Position numbers and translations under genes: made by a program. Positions 34,651 to 43,993 of a stretch of 64,000 bases of DNA are shown piece after piece (the stretch's first letter is position 1; each line of letters opens with the position of its first letter). This stretch comes from an uncultured bacterium (GTDB taxonomy: Bacteria; Bacillota; Negativicutes; Acidaminococcales; Acidaminococcaceae): the NCBI GenBank assembly GCA_905215645.1, contig CAJMQS010000005.1, positions 45,363 through 109,362 of the forward strand. Direction: 5' to 3'. The notes under the pieces are model-generated. The model searched no databases and was not told the DNA's origin. It worked only from the letters and a program-made list of their open reading frames with translations.

Positions 34651-35600
34651 ATGTTATGTACAGAAGGAATAAGAGAATTACTCAAATTCTCTTTTACAAT
34701 TTTAATGAAGGATTTTATCAGAGAAGAGTGTCTTTGGTGTTCAGAATAATTAACAGAAATCATCAGTGGCTTAAAATCAGGGAGAGGATGTATGATATGT
34801 TCCTTCGAAAAAGGATAAGTTGAACATTGAATTAAAGTCCTGGGGCAGAGCATAAATCCCATTTGAGAATAACACATACTGAGCATCGTACCTACATCAC
34901 GTAATTCTAATATTTTGGTAATATGTAATTTTTGATCGGAAATATATTGATGACAATATTTACCAACAGTAGTATCGGAAGGCATGATAAGAAAAGGACA
35001 ACACTGGATAATATCTTTAATAGCTTGATCATTATAGATTCGAAACTGATGACTTGGGCGGTCAGGAAAGTATTGTTCCAAAACAGCCGGGTGGATGACC
35101 AGCATAAACGGGTCGTGATAGAGTGGTATACTAAGGACATTTTTTAAATTAGCAGGCTGAAATCCTATTGCCACATCAACTTCATGCTTCACTAATTTTG
35201 CTTCTACTTCCGGCGTATTTCCTTCAAAAAGTTTAATTTGAACCAGCGGATATTTCTTCTTGAAATCTCTGATAATGGGAGGCAAAAGAAACTGTGCACG
35301 AGAATAAGTTGTACCAATTGTTATGGTGCCACTTTTCTGTTTCTGCATCTCGAACATGCTTTCTTCCATTTTTCGTTTGCAAGATAAGATTTCACTCGCA
35401 TATGTCTTTAATAAAATCCCGGCAGAAGTAATTTTTAATGGTGGACCATAAAGGAAAAGTTTTACTCCCAGACTTTTTTCCAATTTATTGATATGTCCAC
35501 TTAGGGTTTGTTGTGTAATATGAAGCTCTTTTGCAGTCGTGTTGAAATTCAATCTTTCTGAAAGCAATAAAAAATATTCAAGGTTTAGAAAACTAATCAT
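34632..35600 (-). CDS. LysR family regulator
   Basis: The 322-residue protein has the winged helix at residues 1-60 (FLLLSERLNFNTTAKELHITQQTLSGHINKLEKSLG) and an effector domain with TIGTTYSRAQFLLPPII. AGGAGG precedes the ATG. It is AT-rich like its neighbours. It is divergent from the URO-D-like gene across a 230-bp region with two perfect palindromes, so it probably controls the cluster from 35830. Confidence 0.9.
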   Translation of the reverse strand: MISFLNLEYFLLLSERLNFNTTAKELHITQQTLSGHINKLEKSLGVKLFLYGPPLKITSAGILLKTYASEILSCKRKMEESMFEMQKQKSGTITIGTTYSRAQFLLPPIIRDFKKKYPLVQIKLFEGNTPEVEAKLVKHEVDVAIGFQPANLKNVLSIPLYHDPFMLVIHPAVLEQYFPDRPSHQFRIYNDQAIKDIIQCCPFLIMPSDTTVGKYCHQYISDQKLHITKILELRDVGTMLSMCYSQMGFMLCPRTLIQCSTYPFSKEHIIHPLPDFKPLMISVNYSEHQRHSSLIKSFIKIVKENLSNSLIPSVHNIPAKDH

Positions 35601-35684
35601 ATTTGAGCCTCCTTTTTTTCTTCATTTAATCCATTATACCATTGAAAGGGATTTTTCTTGAGTAAAATCAGAATAACTCATTCA

Positions 35685-35766
35685 TTTAAAGAGGTATTAA
35701 CAGGTATAAGCCTGTTAATACCTCTTTAAATATCAGTTGGCCTGAAATTTCAGTATTAGATATGAT
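35685..35766 (+). promoter_or_regulatory. Divergent control region with a 20-bp hairpin and a 12-bp operator-like dyad
   Basis: Arms 35685-35704 and 35711-35730 are perfect complements over a 6-nt loop. Next come TTGGCC (35737-35742), 18 bp, and TATGAT (35761-35766). The spacer contains the perfect 12-bp palindrome CTGAAATTTCAG (35742-35753). The hairpin may be a bidirectional terminator or operator; the dyad sits where a repressor would block RNA polymerase. Confidence 0.6.
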
Positions 35767-35829
35767 AAATGTGTAAAGAGAATGTAAAAAAACAAGCAGT
35801 TGATATATAAGAAAAGGGGAAATGTAATT

Positions 35830-36831
35830 ATGATGACGAAAAAAGAATTGATTCAGGCGGTTTTAAAGGGAGAAAAGACGGATCATATCCCGTATTCCAT
35901 GTGGAGCCATGTACCGGGTGTGGATCGGGATCCTAAGGCAATTGCAGAAGAGACCTATCGTTTTTACAAAGAATACGATGTAGATATCATCAAAACCATG
36001 AACAATGGCATGTACAGCATCGAAGATTATGGCTGTGAAATCGATTATTCCGATGTCCTGACCGGCGGCGTGGCCAAAATCGTTTCTACGCCAGTCCACT
36101 GTGGAGAGGACTGGCTGAAGATCCAGGAAATCTCCATCGAAGAAGGGGCGCTGAAACGGGAGCAGACCTATTTGGCATTGCTGCTGGAAAAATTGCAGGG
36201 GGAAGAAGTACCTGTGGTCTTCACGGCGTTCAGCCCGATTACTACGGCCAATAAACTGTGCGGCAACAAAGTACAGGAATACGTGAAAAACGGGTACGGG
36301 AAAGAAGTCCATCAGGCTCTAAAGGCGATAACGGCGACTACCCGTAAACTGGTCCAACGGGTCATCGAGATGGGGGCCGATGGGATTTTCTTTGCCACCC
36401 AATTGTCTTCATATGCAAAGAGTGATGAGAAGTTTTATGAAGAATATGGGGCTCCGTATGATAAAGCGGTGCTGGAAGCGTCTAAGGGATGGTGCAATGT
36501 GCTCCACGCCCATGGGGATGAAATCATGTTCGATCTCTTGAAGGATTACCCGGTCCAGATCTTCAATTACCATGCCTGGCAGAGCCTGCCTTCCGTGGGA
36601 GAAGCCCAGGTTTGTACCGGCAAGACCCTGATGTGCGGGATCGAACGGATGGATATTACCAATCACAGAAAGAACGAAATCCGCAACGAGATCTATGAAT
36701 CCATCAAACAGACAGGCGGACGGCATCTGATCTTGGCACCAGGCTGCGTCATCCGGTATCCGTTGGATAAAGAGATGCTGGCTTATGTGAAAAAAGTAAA
36801 GGTGGAGATTGAAACGGCCTTACAAGCTTGA
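35830..36831 (+). CDS. Uroporphyrinogen decarboxylase-like (URO-D) family protein
   Basis: The 333-residue protein has the TIM-barrel layout of the URO-D superfamily: ELIQAVLKGEKTDHIPYSMW at the start, MGADGIFFATQ, and the C-terminal GGRHLILAPGCVIRYP. Non-haem members are corrinoid-dependent methyltransferases (MtaA, CmuA type). No heme genes are near, so a methyltransferase or related lyase role is more likely than heme synthesis. The ATG at 35830 has AAGGGGAA at 9 bp. The ATG at 35833 is an alternative. Confidence 0.8.
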   Translation: MMTKKELIQAVLKGEKTDHIPYSMWSHVPGVDRDPKAIAEETYRFYKEYDVDIIKTMNNGMYSIEDYGCEIDYSDVLTGGVAKIVSTPVHCGEDWLKIQEISIEEGALKREQTYLALLLEKLQGEEVPVVFTAFSPITTANKLCGNKVQEYVKNGYGKEVHQALKAITATTRKLVQRVIEMGADGIFFATQLSSYAKSDEKFYEEYGAPYDKAVLEASKGWCNVLHAHGDEIMFDLLKDYPVQIFNYHAWQSLPSVGEAQVCTGKTLMCGIERMDITNHRKNEIRNEIYESIKQTGGRHLILAPGCVIRYPLDKEMLAYVKKVKVEIETALQA

Positions 36832-36858
36832 AGAGTTTGCTATAGGGAGGTAAATTAA

Positions 36859-38043
36859 ATGGATGCTGCTGGATTTGTAAAAAATAGAATCGAAAAACTT
36901 AAAGAGAAAATGGCAGAACAAGGTATAGATGCTGTAATCATCGAAAAACCGGAAAATGTTATGTATTACAGCAACTTTAACGAAGTCCTGAATTCGATGC
37001 CTGCTTTTGTAATCTTGACACTGGCCAGTGAACCAGTATTACTAGTTCATTCTTTGAGAGCTGATCATGCAAGAAATGAAGGGGCTGTTTCAAACGTTAA
37101 ATTATATGGGAAATGGGGCAACAATGTTCCTGTCGCCATGGATCCCATTGAAGCAATCCGTATATTGCTTGGAAGCTTTAAGGGTACATTGGGTTTAGAA
37201 ACAGAATACATGAATGTTGCAAGATATCAAAAAATAAAGGAAATCGTGAAGCCTAAAGATATTCTTTCAATTTCGAATTTGATCAATATGCAGAAAATCA
37301 TAAAGGATCAATATGAAATCCAATGTATTAAAAAATCAGCTGAACTGGTAGATTTAGGAGTGAAAACAACGATTGAATATCTAAGTCAGGGGTATTCAGA
37401 AGCAGAAGCCAGTACCGAGGGCCAATATGCCATGCGGAAACTGTGGCACAAAAAATTCCGGGACAGCGAGGTCTGCGGCTATGGGACCAGCGAAGGTGGC
37501 ATGATTGACAGTCTCCATGTGTGGTGCCTGTCAGGAGGCCACATTGCTTACGGCTGTGACTGCCCCAAACACTATTACCCTAAAGAGGGGGATCTGACTC
37601 TTCCCATGGCCTGGGCCAAGACGGATGGGTACCATGCAGAAAATGAGCGGACTATCATCATTGGCCATTTGGATGGATTCAAACAGCACGCCTACGACAG
37701 TATGCTGCGGGCCCGGAAAGCGGTTTTCAAAATTTTGAAGCCAGGGACCCTGTTCAAAGACCTGTATTTTGCCGCGGCCAAAGTGTACAGTGATGCCGGC
37801 TTTGAAAAGATCCTTCCCGGCCGTGTAGGGCATGGGGTGGGTTGTTCTGCCCACGAGTTCCCTTCGCTGGATCCCAAAAATGAAATTCCTTTAGCACCGG
37901 GTATGGTCATCACGGTTGAGCCAGGGCTGATGGATAAATCCTGGGGCGGTGTCCGCCATTCTGATACTGTTCTGATTACCGAGTCCGGCTACGAACGGTT
38001 GACCGTATTGGAAAATGGAAAGATTGTAGTCAATTTAAAATAA
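36859..38043 (+). CDS. M24 family protein, creatinase-like (non-metal type)
   Basis: The 394-residue protein has an N-terminal creatinase domain (about 10-150) and a pita-bread domain. The usual five metal ligands of M24 aminopeptidases are not conserved: the first Asp site reads LTLPMAWAKTDG, the second reads AENERT, and the last Glu site reads RHSDT. The catalytic His (GRVGHGVGC) and ITVEPGL Glu remain. This pattern is like creatinase, which hydrolyses C-N bonds without metal. Base use changes sharply near 37,400: the first ~545 bp are AT-rich, the remainder GC-rich. AGGGAGG precedes the start. Confidence 0.85.
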   Translation: MDAAGFVKNRIEKLKEKMAEQGIDAVIIEKPENVMYYSNFNEVLNSMPAFVILTLASEPVLLVHSLRADHARNEGAVSNVKLYGKWGNNVPVAMDPIEAIRILLGSFKGTLGLETEYMNVARYQKIKEIVKPKDILSISNLINMQKIIKDQYEIQCIKKSAELVDLGVKTTIEYLSQGYSEAEASTEGQYAMRKLWHKKFRDSEVCGYGTSEGGMIDSLHVWCLSGGHIAYGCDCPKHYYPKEGDLTLPMAWAKTDGYHAENERTIIIGHLDGFKQHAYDSMLRARKAVFKILKPGTLFKDLYFAAAKVYSDAGFEKILPGRVGHGVGCSAHEFPSLDPKNEIPLAPGMVITVEPGLMDKSWGGVRHSDTVLITESGYERLTVLENGKIVVNLK

Positions 38044-38055
38044 AAGGAGAATTTG

Positions 38056-39342
38056 ATGGAACAAAAAATTTATGATACTTATGTTGCCATCCTGGAAAAT
38101 GAATTAAAAGTAGCCCTGGGGTGTACGGAACCCATTGCCATTGCTTATGTAGGGGCAAAGGTACGGGAAGTCCTGGGCAAGATGCCGGAGCATATCGATG
38201 TATATTGCAGCGGAAATATCGTGAAGAATGTCAAAGCTGTGGTGGTTCCCAATTCTGATGGACAGCGGGGCATCGATGTGGCGGCTGCTCTGGGTGTCAT
38301 CGGCGGGGATGCATCTCTGGAACTGGCGGTGTTAGAATCTGTCAAACCGGAAGATATCCGGCTCTGCAGGAAATTACTGCAGGAAAATTTCGTTACCACC
38401 CATCTGGTGGAAGATGTGGCCAATCTGTACGTTGCCATCAAAGCTACGGCAGGCGATGGATCTGCAGAGGTGGAAGTCAAAGAGTACCATTCGAACATCA
38501 CGAAAATCGTGAAAAACGGAGAGGTGATTTTTGCAAAAGAGGAAAAGAATGGCCAGGCGGATTCCAGTGAGCCTGACAAGAATCTGCTGAATGTGAAAGA
38601 CATCCTGGAATTTGCGGATGCCGTCAAGATTGATGATGTGAAAGACATCCTGGACCGGCAGATCCAATACAATACGGCCATTGCCCAGGAAGGCATGAAG
38701 CATCCCTATGGAGCAGAAATCGGCCGGACGCTGATGGAGGATTTCGACCACAGCAATGTGAAGCTCCAGGCAAAGGCCTTTGCGGCAGCCGGATCCGATG
38801 CCCGCATGAGCGGATGCCCACTGCCTGTGGTCATCAACTCCGGGAGCGGGAACCAGGGAATCACCGTATCCCTTCCCGTGATTGTTTATGGCCGTTATTA
38901 CAATATGCCCCAGGAAAAGATCTACCGGGCTCTTTGTGTCAGCAACCTGATTTCCATCCACCAGAAACGGTTCATCGGAAGTCTGTCCGCCTATTGCGGT
39001 GCCACCAGTGCAGGCTGCGGCAGCGGTGCCGGCATCGCCTATATGATGGGGATGTCTTACGATGAAATCTGTGATGTGATCACCAACAGCATCGCTACCA
39101 TTGGGGGGATGGTCTGCGATGGGGCCAAATCTTCTTGTGCAGCGAAAATCGCGGCTTCTGTGGAAGCGGCACTGGTGGCCGTCCACATGGCCAAGAAGCA
39201 CAGAGCCTTCAAAGATGGGGAAGGCCTGGTGAAGGGAAATATCGAGGAAACCATTGCGGCCATCGGGGATATGGGTCGGGTCGGTATGAAAGCAACCGAT
39301 GTAGAAATCCTGAACTTGATGCTGGGTAACGTGAAAGTTTAA
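38056..39342 (+). CDS. UPF0597/CyuA family protein (L-cysteine desulfidase or serine dehydratase-like)
   Basis: The 428-residue protein has the UPF0597 features: ALGCTEPIAIAYVGAK near the start, a cluster of Cys in GCPLP, SAYCGATSAGCGSGAGIAYMMG and GMVCDGAKSSCAAKI, which fit an Fe-S cluster of the L-serine-dehydratase alpha type. Relatives degrade cysteine to pyruvate, sulfide and ammonia. A TTG lies one codon upstream, but ATG at 38056 follows AAAGGAGA. The gene is GC-rich between AT-rich neighbours. A remnant of its 3' end is repeated at 41045-41092. Confidence 0.88.
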   Translation: MEQKIYDTYVAILENELKVALGCTEPIAIAYVGAKVREVLGKMPEHIDVYCSGNIVKNVKAVVVPNSDGQRGIDVAAALGVIGGDASLELAVLESVKPEDIRLCRKLLQENFVTTHLVEDVANLYVAIKATAGDGSAEVEVKEYHSNITKIVKNGEVIFAKEEKNGQADSSEPDKNLLNVKDILEFADAVKIDDVKDILDRQIQYNTAIAQEGMKHPYGAEIGRTLMEDFDHSNVKLQAKAFAAAGSDARMSGCPLPVVINSGSGNQGITVSLPVIVYGRYYNMPQEKIYRALCVSNLISIHQKRFIGSLSAYCGATSAGCGSGAGIAYMMGMSYDEICDVITNSIATIGGMVCDGAKSSCAAKIAASVEAALVAVHMAKKHRAFKDGEGLVKGNIEETIAAIGDMGRVGMKATDVEILNLMLGNVKV

Positions 39343-39372
39343 TGTAAAACAACCTTTGGGAGGGATTTAAAA

Positions 39373-40908
39373 ATGGAGATGGAAACTAAAAAATCCAAAT
39401 CTGAAGGCCTAATGCATATGATTGAAATAGCAGGGAATAAGATACCGGATCCGTTGGTGTTTTTCTTGATTTTAATTGTTGCCTGCTTAGTTGGTTCTTT
39501 TATCATGTCTTATTTTGGAATTTCTGATATTAATCCAGCAACTGGCAAAACCGTAAAAGCCTATAATCTTTTGTCAAAAGACGGATTTATTAGGATGTTG
39601 ACCAGTGTCATCAGTAATTTCCAAGGATTTACTGTCATGTGCATGACTTTGACTTGTATGTTTGGGATGTGCGTGGCGGATCAATCCAGATTCTTTGAGA
39701 GTATCATGAAACACGTTATTCTCTCCTCTAAAGGATCAGACAAAAAAATAATAATGATTTTTTGCTTAATCAGCGCACTGGCAGATATTACAAATGGTGG
39801 GGGATTTGTGATTATGCCATTGTTAGGTGGCATCGTATGGGGGAATATGGGACGGAATCCCATTGCCGGCATGCTCTGTGGGTATGGTACTATCGCTGGT
39901 GCTTTTTGTGCAAATTTTATGTTGGGTACAACGGATATTGTTTGCGCGGGATTTACACAAAATGCAGCACGAGTAATTGATCCCTCTTACGTGGCTACTG
40001 CTTCCATGGGATGGTACTATCAAAGTGTAGCGGCAATTTTACTAACTCTAACGTCTTATTTTGTAACTACACGATATGTTGAGCCAAGATTAGGGAAATA
40101 TCAAGGTGAATATATTGCTCGTCAAGAAGAGAAACTTCCCAATGAAGGAAAAGCACTGAAATTTGCAGTGATTGCATTATTCATCTATGTCATTTTGATT
40201 GTCATCAATGCGGTTCCTGCTGGAGCGATTTTACGTGATCCTAAAACTGGAAACTTGGTTTCTGGAAAATCACCATTTATGCAGAGCTTGGTATTTATGA
40301 TTTCCATGTTTTTCTTTATCCCTGGTTTGGTATTCGGAAAAGTTACCGGAACTATTCCTAATATTAAAAGGTTGATTAAAGTACTTAATAGTGGAATCGC
40401 AGCCATGAGCGGATTCATTGTCCTGTCTTTCGTGATGGCTCAATTCATGAAGTATTTTGCTTGGTCCAATATGGGAACAATTATTGCCATTAAAGGGGCA
40501 AAGGGATTAGCTGCTTCAGGTCTTCCTTTTATTGGAATTTGCGTAGTATTTATCCTGTTTTGTGGTGTATTGAATTTGTTCATGGGAAGTGCATCGGCAA
40601 AATATGGCTTGATTGCCCCGGTATTCGTACCAATGTTCATGCTGATGGGCTATGATCCTTCAGTTGCACAAATGTGCTACAGAATTGGCGATGCTATCAC
40701 AAATCCTATTACTCCGACATTTGCCTATATTGCAATGTTGATGGAAGCGGTAAAAAAATACGATCCCCAAATGGGTTTTGGTTCTTTGATTGCAGGGTTA
40801 ATGCCATACACGATTTCATTTACCATTGTTATGATTGGTGAGTTTGTTATTTGGCTTTTGCTTGGCATGCCATTAGGACCTGGTGGAAGTATCTTTTTTG
40901 GTGGTTAA
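39373..40908 (+). CDS. AbgT family transporter
   Basis: The 511-residue protein has about 11-12 helices. IEIAGNKIPDPLVFFLILIV near the start and KYGLIAPVFVPMFMLMGYDPSVAQMCYRIGDAITNPITPTFAYI near the end are AbgT motifs. Relatives import p-aminobenzoyl-glutamate, or export sulfonamides, using the proton gradient. The gene is much more AT-rich than the genes on each side. TTGGGAGGG precedes the start. It lies between CyuA and a truncated copy of the 3' end of cyuA, so it appears inserted. Confidence 0.88.
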   Translation: MEMETKKSKSEGLMHMIEIAGNKIPDPLVFFLILIVACLVGSFIMSYFGISDINPATGKTVKAYNLLSKDGFIRMLTSVISNFQGFTVMCMTLTCMFGMCVADQSRFFESIMKHVILSSKGSDKKIIMIFCLISALADITNGGGFVIMPLLGGIVWGNMGRNPIAGMLCGYGTIAGAFCANFMLGTTDIVCAGFTQNAARVIDPSYVATASMGWYYQSVAAILLTLTSYFVTTRYVEPRLGKYQGEYIARQEEKLPNEGKALKFAVIALFIYVILIVINAVPAGAILRDPKTGNLVSGKSPFMQSLVFMISMFFFIPGLVFGKVTGTIPNIKRLIKVLNSGIAAMSGFIVLSFVMAQFMKYFAWSNMGTIIAIKGAKGLAASGLPFIGICVVFILFCGVLNLFMGSASAKYGLIAPVFVPMFMLMGYDPSVAQMCYRIGDAITNPITPTFAYIAMLMEAVKKYDPQMGFGSLIAGLMPYTISFTIVMIGEFVIWLLLGMPLGPGGSIFFGG

Positions 40909-41044
40909 AAAGTAGCTGAGATGAAAACTGGAAGAGTACTTAATAGGATTTATCTAAAATAACTAGGAGGACCCTCTGTAAAGAAAAATTAGAAACCAAT
41001 AGATTATAGAAACTGTGTAGTAAAAATTCAAGTAGCACGTTGAA

Positions 41045-41092
41045 GCAGATGTAGAAATCCTGAACCTGATGCTGGACAAAAAGAAAGTATAG
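41045..41092 (+). pseudogene. Duplicated 3'-terminal fragment of a CyuA-like gene
   Basis: Fifteen codons read ADVEILNLMLDKKKV then a stop. The intact gene at 38056 ends TDVEILNLMLGNVKV. Only the last codons remain, directly upstream of the GltS-like gene. This is the scar of a former second or recombined cyuA copy. The remainder of 40909-41117 shows no gene. Confidence 0.75.
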
Positions 41093-41117
41093 CAGTCGTA
41101 AAAAAGGGGGAGTAAAA

Positions 41118-42476
41118 ATGTTTGGTATGAAACCGATTACCGGGGCGATGATCGATTCCTTATTGTGGTCAGCCTCTTTGCTGGGAATCCTGCTGTTGTT
41201 CGCTACTTTTATCCGGGTACGCTTCCAGTTCTTGAAAAAGTATTATATTTCGGCTTCGCTGATCGCCGGTCTCATCGGCCTGATCCTGGGGCCGGAAGTC
41301 ATGGGTGTCATCCCCAAAGAGGTCATCAGTTCCTGGGGAGCTCTTAGCGGACGGCTGATCATCGTTGTCCTGGCACCCATGCTGATCACGGGCAGTTTCC
41401 CCCAGCTGGGCAAACTGGGGCGGGTCACGGCTTCTCAATCGGTCTGGTCCTGGCTGGCTACGGCTGCCCAATATGCAGTTCCCTGCCTGATGAGTGCCCT
41501 GCTCTTCACTCCGGTCATGGGGGTGAACCCCTTGTTCGCTTCTGTCCTGGAACAGGGCTGGGCAGGCGGCCATGGAACGGCCGGCGGGATGAAGATGGTA
41601 TTCGATTCCCTGCATTATGTAGACGGTGCTTCTCTGAGCATCACTTCGGCTACCGTCGGTCTGCTATATGGAGTCATCGGGGGCACCATCGCCATCAACT
41701 ATGCAGCCAGGAAAGGGTATATCCATAACATCACCACCCATGATGAAAAAGTGGATGAACTGCTGGGCCATGAACACAGCGAGGTGGGCTCCAACATCAC
41801 CATCAGTCGGAACGTCATCGATATCTTTGCGTTCCACGCTGGACTGGTGGGCGGGGCTATCGTCATCGGCTACCTGCTGATGCGGGCCATGAAACTCTTC
41901 TTCAACTTCAACCTGTACTGGTTCATCGCAGCTATGCTGGGCGGACTGGTGGTACAGGCCCTGATCATCAAGACGAAATACAACAAGTGCATCGACCGTC
42001 CCACCATGAGCCGGATCCAGGGGCTGGCACTGGAATTCCTGGTAGCCGGGGCCATTGCTTCCGTCAAGATTACCGTCATCGTAAAATATGCCCTGCCGTT
42101 GATTCTCCAGCAGGGGGCCTTCATGATCATCATGCCTGCACTTTTGTTCTTCTTTGGCCCTCGTCTGTTCAAGACCAACTGGTTCGAAAATACCATCGTG
42201 GTATTTGGGACTGCTTGTGGCGTGGTGGCAACCGGTTTCCTGCTGCTGCGGCTGGTGGATCCGGAACTGAAGACGGAATCGGCCGAAGCCTTTGCCGCTA
42301 GCCGTCCCTTCTGTTCTCCCTTCATTGCTGGCGGTATCCTGACCAGTATGATGCCGAACCTGATCGCCCAGTATGGCAACCTGACTGTGGGCCTTGCCTG
42401 GACCGCAGCTTTCCTGGGAATCGTCCTGATCGCCCGGGTGGCAGGACTGCTGAAATTTACCAAACAGGCTGCCTGA
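41118..42476 (+). CDS. GltS-like sodium:carboxylate symporter (GC-rich copy)
   Basis: The 452-residue protein has about 12 helices and ESS-family marks: LKKYYISASLIAGLIGLILGPEVMG, EQGWAGGHGTAGG in the first re-entrant loop, and VVFGTACGVVATGFLLLRLVDPE in the second half. AGGGGGAG precedes the ATG. It imports glutamate or a related anion with Na+. With an opine dehydrogenase gene next to it, an opine (amino acid-keto acid conjugate) is a possible substrate. Confidence 0.9.
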   Translation: MFGMKPITGAMIDSLLWSASLLGILLLFATFIRVRFQFLKKYYISASLIAGLIGLILGPEVMGVIPKEVISSWGALSGRLIIVVLAPMLITGSFPQLGKLGRVTASQSVWSWLATAAQYAVPCLMSALLFTPVMGVNPLFASVLEQGWAGGHGTAGGMKMVFDSLHYVDGASLSITSATVGLLYGVIGGTIAINYAARKGYIHNITTHDEKVDELLGHEHSEVGSNITISRNVIDIFAFHAGLVGGAIVIGYLLMRAMKLFFNFNLYWFIAAMLGGLVVQALIIKTKYNKCIDRPTMSRIQGLALEFLVAGAIASVKITVIVKYALPLILQQGAFMIIMPALLFFFGPRLFKTNWFENTIVVFGTACGVVATGFLLLRLVDPELKTESAEAFAASRPFCSPFIAGGILTSMMPNLIAQYGNLTVGLAWTAAFLGIVLIARVAGLLKFTKQAA

Positions 42477-42506
42477 CAGGTCATTGCCAGGCAAGTTGGA
42501 AAAGAA

Positions 42507-42538
42507 GAGGTGTGAGCCATGGGATTCACACCTCTTTT
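42507..42538 (+). terminator. Terminator between GltS-like and opine dehydrogenase genes
   Basis: GAGGTGTGA (42507-42515) pairs with TCACACCTC (42526-42534), followed by TTTT. Weak T-run. Confidence 0.7.
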
Positions 42539-42559
42539 CAGCCATGGGAGGGATGGATC

Positions 42560-43597
42560 ATGGATTTTACCATATTGGGAATGGGAAAGACCGGTCATGC
42601 AGCAGCCTGTTACTTGCTGCAGCAGGGCCATAAGGTCAAGGTTTGGGACCGTAACCCGGATAAGATTGCAGCACTGCAGGAAAATGGAATCTCCATTTAT
42701 GGGCAGATCGTTGGAGAATTCCATCCCGATGCCTGCAAGGATATCGAAGAGGCCATCAGAGGAAGCCGCTATCTCCTGGTATTCACCACGGCAATCGGAC
42801 ACCGGCCCATTGCGGAGGCGGTAAGAGGAAAACTGCAGCCAGGGCAGCGGATCCTGATCTTCAATGGAAATTGGGGTGCCGTGGAATTCGCCGAATGCCT
42901 GGGGGCCGAACTGGAAGAAAAAGGAATCATTTTGGGAGAAACCGGGGCCCAGATCTTTGCAGCTTCGTTGAAGGGGACAGGGCAGAGTTATTTGAAATCC
43001 CTGAAGAAAGCTGTCGATTTCAGTACGTATCCTGCTTCTTATACGGAGCCCGTCAGCAACGAACTGCTATCTGTCTTTCCCCAGCTGCACCCGGTGGGCA
43101 ATGTATTAGAAACTTCTTTGAATATGTCCAACCCCATAGCCCATTGCCCGCTGGATCTGTTCAATCTGGCAACCATTGATGCGGGCCAGGAAAAATTGAT
43201 GTTTGCGTCAGAATATACATCCCCTAAAGGAGTTGCCTACACGGAGCAAGTGGACCGGGAACGGCTTGCCCTGTTGGAGAAAATCGGTGTCAAAGGACAA
43301 AGCCTGCTGCAGCTGTTCAATAAATCCTGGCAGAGCGATTACACGGATCTGTATACGGCATTCAAAAAAATCAAAAGTTATCAGACGGCCAAATCTCCTG
43401 CCGACTTTGCTTCCCGCCATTTTACGGAAGACATTCCTTTCGGCATCCTGCCGATCCAGAAACTGGCCAAAAGGCATGGGGTGCAGACACCCTATATCGA
43501 CGCCATGCTGGATCTGTACCGACTGGTATTGGGAGAAGACTTCGGCAAGGGAGAACCGGATCTTGCTGAGGTTGATTTGAAAAAATATATGGAATAG
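42560..43597 (+). CDS. NAD/NADP octopine/nopaline dehydrogenase family protein
   Basis: The 345-residue oxidoreductase starts MDFTILGMGKTGHAAACYLLQQGHKVKVWDRNP, a Rossmann GxGxxG-type site (here GMGKTG). The C-terminal helical domain has HPVGNVLETSLNMSNPIAHCPLDL, where the conserved His of opine dehydrogenases lies. These enzymes reversibly condense a keto acid and an amino acid. Start at 42560 has GGGAGGGA upstream; the longer frame crosses the terminator. It lies behind a GltS-like carrier; together they could take up and oxidise an opine. Confidence 0.85.
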   Translation: MDFTILGMGKTGHAAACYLLQQGHKVKVWDRNPDKIAALQENGISIYGQIVGEFHPDACKDIEEAIRGSRYLLVFTTAIGHRPIAEAVRGKLQPGQRILIFNGNWGAVEFAECLGAELEEKGIILGETGAQIFAASLKGTGQSYLKSLKKAVDFSTYPASYTEPVSNELLSVFPQLHPVGNVLETSLNMSNPIAHCPLDLFNLATIDAGQEKLMFASEYTSPKGVAYTEQVDRERLALLEKIGVKGQSLLQLFNKSWQSDYTDLYTAFKKIKSYQTAKSPADFASRHFTEDIPFGILPIQKLAKRHGVQTPYIDAMLDLYRLVLGEDFGKGEPDLAEVDLKKYME

Positions 43598-43598
43598 G

Positions 43599-43636
43599 AA
43601 ACAGGACCGTGGAATTGTTATCCATGGTCCTGTTTT
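43599..43636 (+). terminator. Terminator of the opine dehydrogenase gene
   Basis: AACAGGACCGTGGA (43600-43613) pairs with 43621-43634 (one G-T pair) and ends in TTTT. Confidence 0.8.
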
Positions 43637-43910
43637 CACGATGAACCAAAAATGTAAAAATTCATATATTTCTGCAGAAATGTAGTAACATGGAGTTGCA
43701 TAAAATAAATACAGGGGAGGAGCTGCATTACGGAAAATACCATAATGAAAGACAGTAGACTGCCAAATCCCAGGCCCATGTTGTCTATTATGTGTTTGAC
43801 CGGCTGTATGGAGAAGCGCGTACTCCCATCGGAAAAGCCATGGCTAAAGAAAAACGGGATGGCATTTCTTCTCAATTTGCGGTGTCAACAGCGTTCTGCT
43901 TCATTACGAA

Positions 43911-43993
43911 CAAATCTGACATCTGACTTCTGAAAGGCCCGTAAGGGCTGGTCTGACGTCTTAAATCTGCCTGTCCCGCTAGGGCCGGTCTGA
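43911..43993 (+). repeat. Palindromic repeat, partial copy R3
   Basis: Only the right end is present: ...CTGACTTCTGAAAGGCCCGTAAGGGCTGGTCTGACGTCTTA, then a second, shorter right-end motif (GCTAGGGCCGGTCTGA). The same doubling of the right end occurs after R5 (52915-52958). Confidence 0.75.

Noticed and set aside
30516..42476. The two GltS-like carriers as a recent duplication
   Set aside because: They share family motifs but differ widely in sequence and base composition, so they are distinct paralogues.
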